Shown: piece after piece, positions 14,501-15,006 of the stretch
How positions within the stretch are numbered: the stretch's first letter is position 1
Layout: each line of letters begins with the position of its first letter
Assembly: GCA_041497995.1 (NCBI GenBank)
Contig: JBGQHM010000137.1
Location: forward strand, 1-15,006
Length of the DNA: 15,006 nt
Reading direction: 5' to 3'
Origin: DATKMS01 sp041497995
GTDB lineage: Bacteria > Desulfobacterota > Binatia > HRBIN30
Made by a program: the position numbers and the translations under genes
Notes under the pieces: model-generated
What the model was told of the DNA's origin: nothing
Seen by the model: only the letters and a program-made list of their open reading frames with translations
The model's database searches: none

Positions 14501-15006
14501 GCAGTCTCTGCGGGCGTCGGGCTCGGCGTCGCACCTGCATCGCCGGAAGGGATGAGCGCCATGAGATTGAGCTTCCCATCCGCTAGGCGGTCGAGCGATA
14601 CGCTCGGCGCATCCAGTTCGATGTCACGGAGAATCACCGCCTTCTTGAAGAGTGGGCGCCAGCGGACCGAGACGGCGAAGCGTTTCCACGCAATCAGCGG
14701 CGCCGCATCGGCTGCTGCGTGACCATCGGCCACCGCAGCGGGTGTCGCGCCTGGGGTCGGGCCGCCGGACGCAGCGCCCGGATCGGCCGGCGGGCTCGCG
14801 GCGTACACCGCTACGTCCTTCAGCGCCACACCGAGCTTGTAGAGCGCCAGATCGACATCGCCGACCACGACACGGGCATGCAAGGCTTTCGAGGCTTGCG
14901 AGGCGATCACCGCGCGCAGCACGAACGGCAACGCCAGACGCAGGACCACGAGCACCAGCACGAAGATGATCCAGCGGCGCCAAGGGCGCAGCGCCGCGGT
15001 CCATGA
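11593..15006 (-). CDS. DUF748 / AsmA-like giant envelope protein (5' end beyond window)
   Basis: At least 1137 residues are in the window. The frame is open to the right edge, and the last codons encode a basic stretch (LRPWRRW) leading into a membrane segment (IIFVLVLVVLRLALPFVL). The true start is therefore probably just outside, rather than at the GTG 14961 inside the anchor. AsmA-like sequence follows (VVVGDVDLALYKLGVALKDV). The DUF748 core lies near 12250-12510, with LPFNPYASTLSGYSIATGKA, the YDASNYLTLHNLDV strand and FGIPLSMALALMRDTQG. Before it are an internal repeat (12934-13440) and an Ala/Pro linker (about 12756-12846). After it comes a weakly OmpA-like segment (AIAFLPGRAELAANGADQV) and a charged helical tail of about 120 residues. 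The protein is predicted to be anchored in the inner membrane and to span the periplasm. The function is inferred from AsmA-like relatives in lipid transport or envelope integrity. Confidence 0.87.
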   Translation of the reverse strand, partial: SWTAALRPWRRWIIFVLVLVVLRLALPFVLRAVIASQASKALHARVVVGDVDLALYKLGVALKDVAVYAASPPADPGAASGGPTPGATPAAVADGHAAADAAPLIAWKRFAVSVRWRPLFKKAVILRDIELDAPSVSLDRLADGKLNLMALIPSGDAGATPSPTPAETASEGSGWGFGLDHLMLRDGGVRFRDFKLKDSEPIELNIPTVEVTDVYFIPGQYGEPSKVSVTVAVDKGSLQVEATFTQLSATENQLEAYAKVRNLPLRRARLYIPRVGWSAMEGGFDADVTYNFDTEKQSALRGSATVTDFAVRVANLDEPALGWKTLAVKIDPVDLQAQRAVVSAVDLNGAILLVRPTGGDLLPFLAATTEDAAAHAANAPQAEPAPPPAANAQPGESAPPWRWSVSSLHIGDTRVRLLGAAAPLDVGVGLDLTDLVDHADAPAHIALALTAGKGTLHADGALRVAPPGFGGTLRIADLSLPELAAAAGALPHDLLQTARLGSDLTVEAGLPANKGGGELAAPDVRVQGKLSLADLHMTLPSPPGLSVGVHSVDLAFNELQVPGVLPAPSPEARAAGALPPGDVRVRGKLSVADVSVAATGPQGFTFGLHALDLGITELLAHAAIPTTHGSGPVGSSTGDVQVAGRLALADLKLAGADDKAFAIGTRSLDLPFTQIILPGVLGSPAAGTRRPMHVALGDILLTAPSVRITRTPEGLVLPNFSGAPPAAAPAPEPPPAPAPAAAAAAPAPPRAEVAVDSFRLTDGDVAVVDRTVKPFYQGGLSALSIEVTKLRWPDLLIGNLRVAATGAERGKLDVFGALAADGGWLEVNGDKLALLPFNPYASTLSGYSIATGKASVVSKVSFGQGRYDASNYLTLHNLDVRGGAGESLFQQNFGIPLSMALALMRDTQGDIGLDIPIVVDPEGTKVGIGTVIRGALQRAILGALASPLKLMGAAFGGDTVQSVVPPAIAFLPGRAELAANGADQVGQLAALLASRPGLGVTLDTTVTPIDVRWLREQSLREEWAGQGMLAKLKDLPQRGARERIERALDARAHNEEGTLDAEDAATLDHWLDERPPIAAERLQALANTRLSRVEDALRDQNGVEANRVVRREAPADAAVDTPAVRVDLGPLAAQATP
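12756..12846 (-). other. Ala/Pro-rich linker in the DUF748 protein
   Basis: About 30 residues of almost pure Ala and Pro, with a few Glu, join the repeat module to the DUF748 core. It is likely a flexible or extended linker between domains. The low-complexity DNA here is also a possible site of length variation. Confidence 0.8.
12934..13440 (-). repeat. Three tandem protein repeats inside the DUF748 protein
   Basis: Three consecutive diverged units, each beginning D-V-x-V-x-G-(K/R)-L, encode 59, 57 and 53 residues (13440-13264, 13263-13093, 13092-12934). Shared features are the start (DVRVQGKLSLADL, DVRVRGKLSVADV, DVQVAGRLALADL), a central pattern like GF-x-x-G-x-H-x-LDL, then TEL or its equivalent. 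Units 1 and 3 then carry a hydrophobic PGVL. They are clearly related at the protein level but not near-identical in DNA, so the expansion is old. They look like repeated beta-strand modules that would lengthen the periplasmic rod. Confidence 0.75.

Overview
The window is high-GC DNA and almost every convincing gene lies on the minus strand, so transcription runs from the right edge to the left. The products are those of a double-membrane (Gram-negative) bacterium: three AsmA-like envelope proteins, a lipoprotein with a lipobox, and a secreted beta-helix protein. A threonine-proline repeat stalk fused to a beta-helix, with a GSLRRAI-type N-terminal motif, is common in uncultured soil and sediment lineages formerly grouped with Deltaproteobacteria (for example Binatota). 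That placement is an inference. No rRNA or marker gene is present to confirm it.

Layout in transcription order. (1) 15006-11593: a large DUF748/AsmA-like protein whose N-terminus runs off the right edge. (2) 11466-10609: a lipid-anchored family-3 solute-binding protein, preceded by a 126-nt leader with several inverted repeats. (3) 10542-8635: an AsmA-family protein. (4) 8603-5664: a YhdP/DUF3971-like AsmA protein. (5) 5603-4590: an aldo/keto reductase. (6) 4578-3736: a proline-iminopeptidase-like alpha/beta hydrolase. (7) 3703-3065: a small nitroreductase. (8) After a 346-nt gap, from 2718 leftwards off the window: a secreted right-handed beta-helix protein whose C-terminal part is a long Thr-Pro tandem repeat (positions 1-1170), unfinished at the left edge.

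Genes 1 to 7 are co-directional with gaps of 11 to 126 nt, so they could form one or two operons. Two themes are visible. The upstream half is an envelope block: three different AsmA-like proteins, a group implicated in moving lipids between inner and outer membranes, interrupted by a solute-binding lipoprotein with no permease or ATPase in view. The downstream half is a small redox/hydrolase trio with no obvious shared substrate. The beta-helix gene is probably a separate unit making a surface or secreted protein.

No tRNA, rRNA, CRISPR array, transposase or phage gene was seen. Long plus-strand open frames are antisense shadows caused by high GC. The most noteworthy items are the three-gene AsmA-like cluster, the lipidated solute-binding protein inside it with its possible structured leader, an internal triplication in the DUF748 protein, and the strictly alternating Thr repeat of the beta-helix protein.
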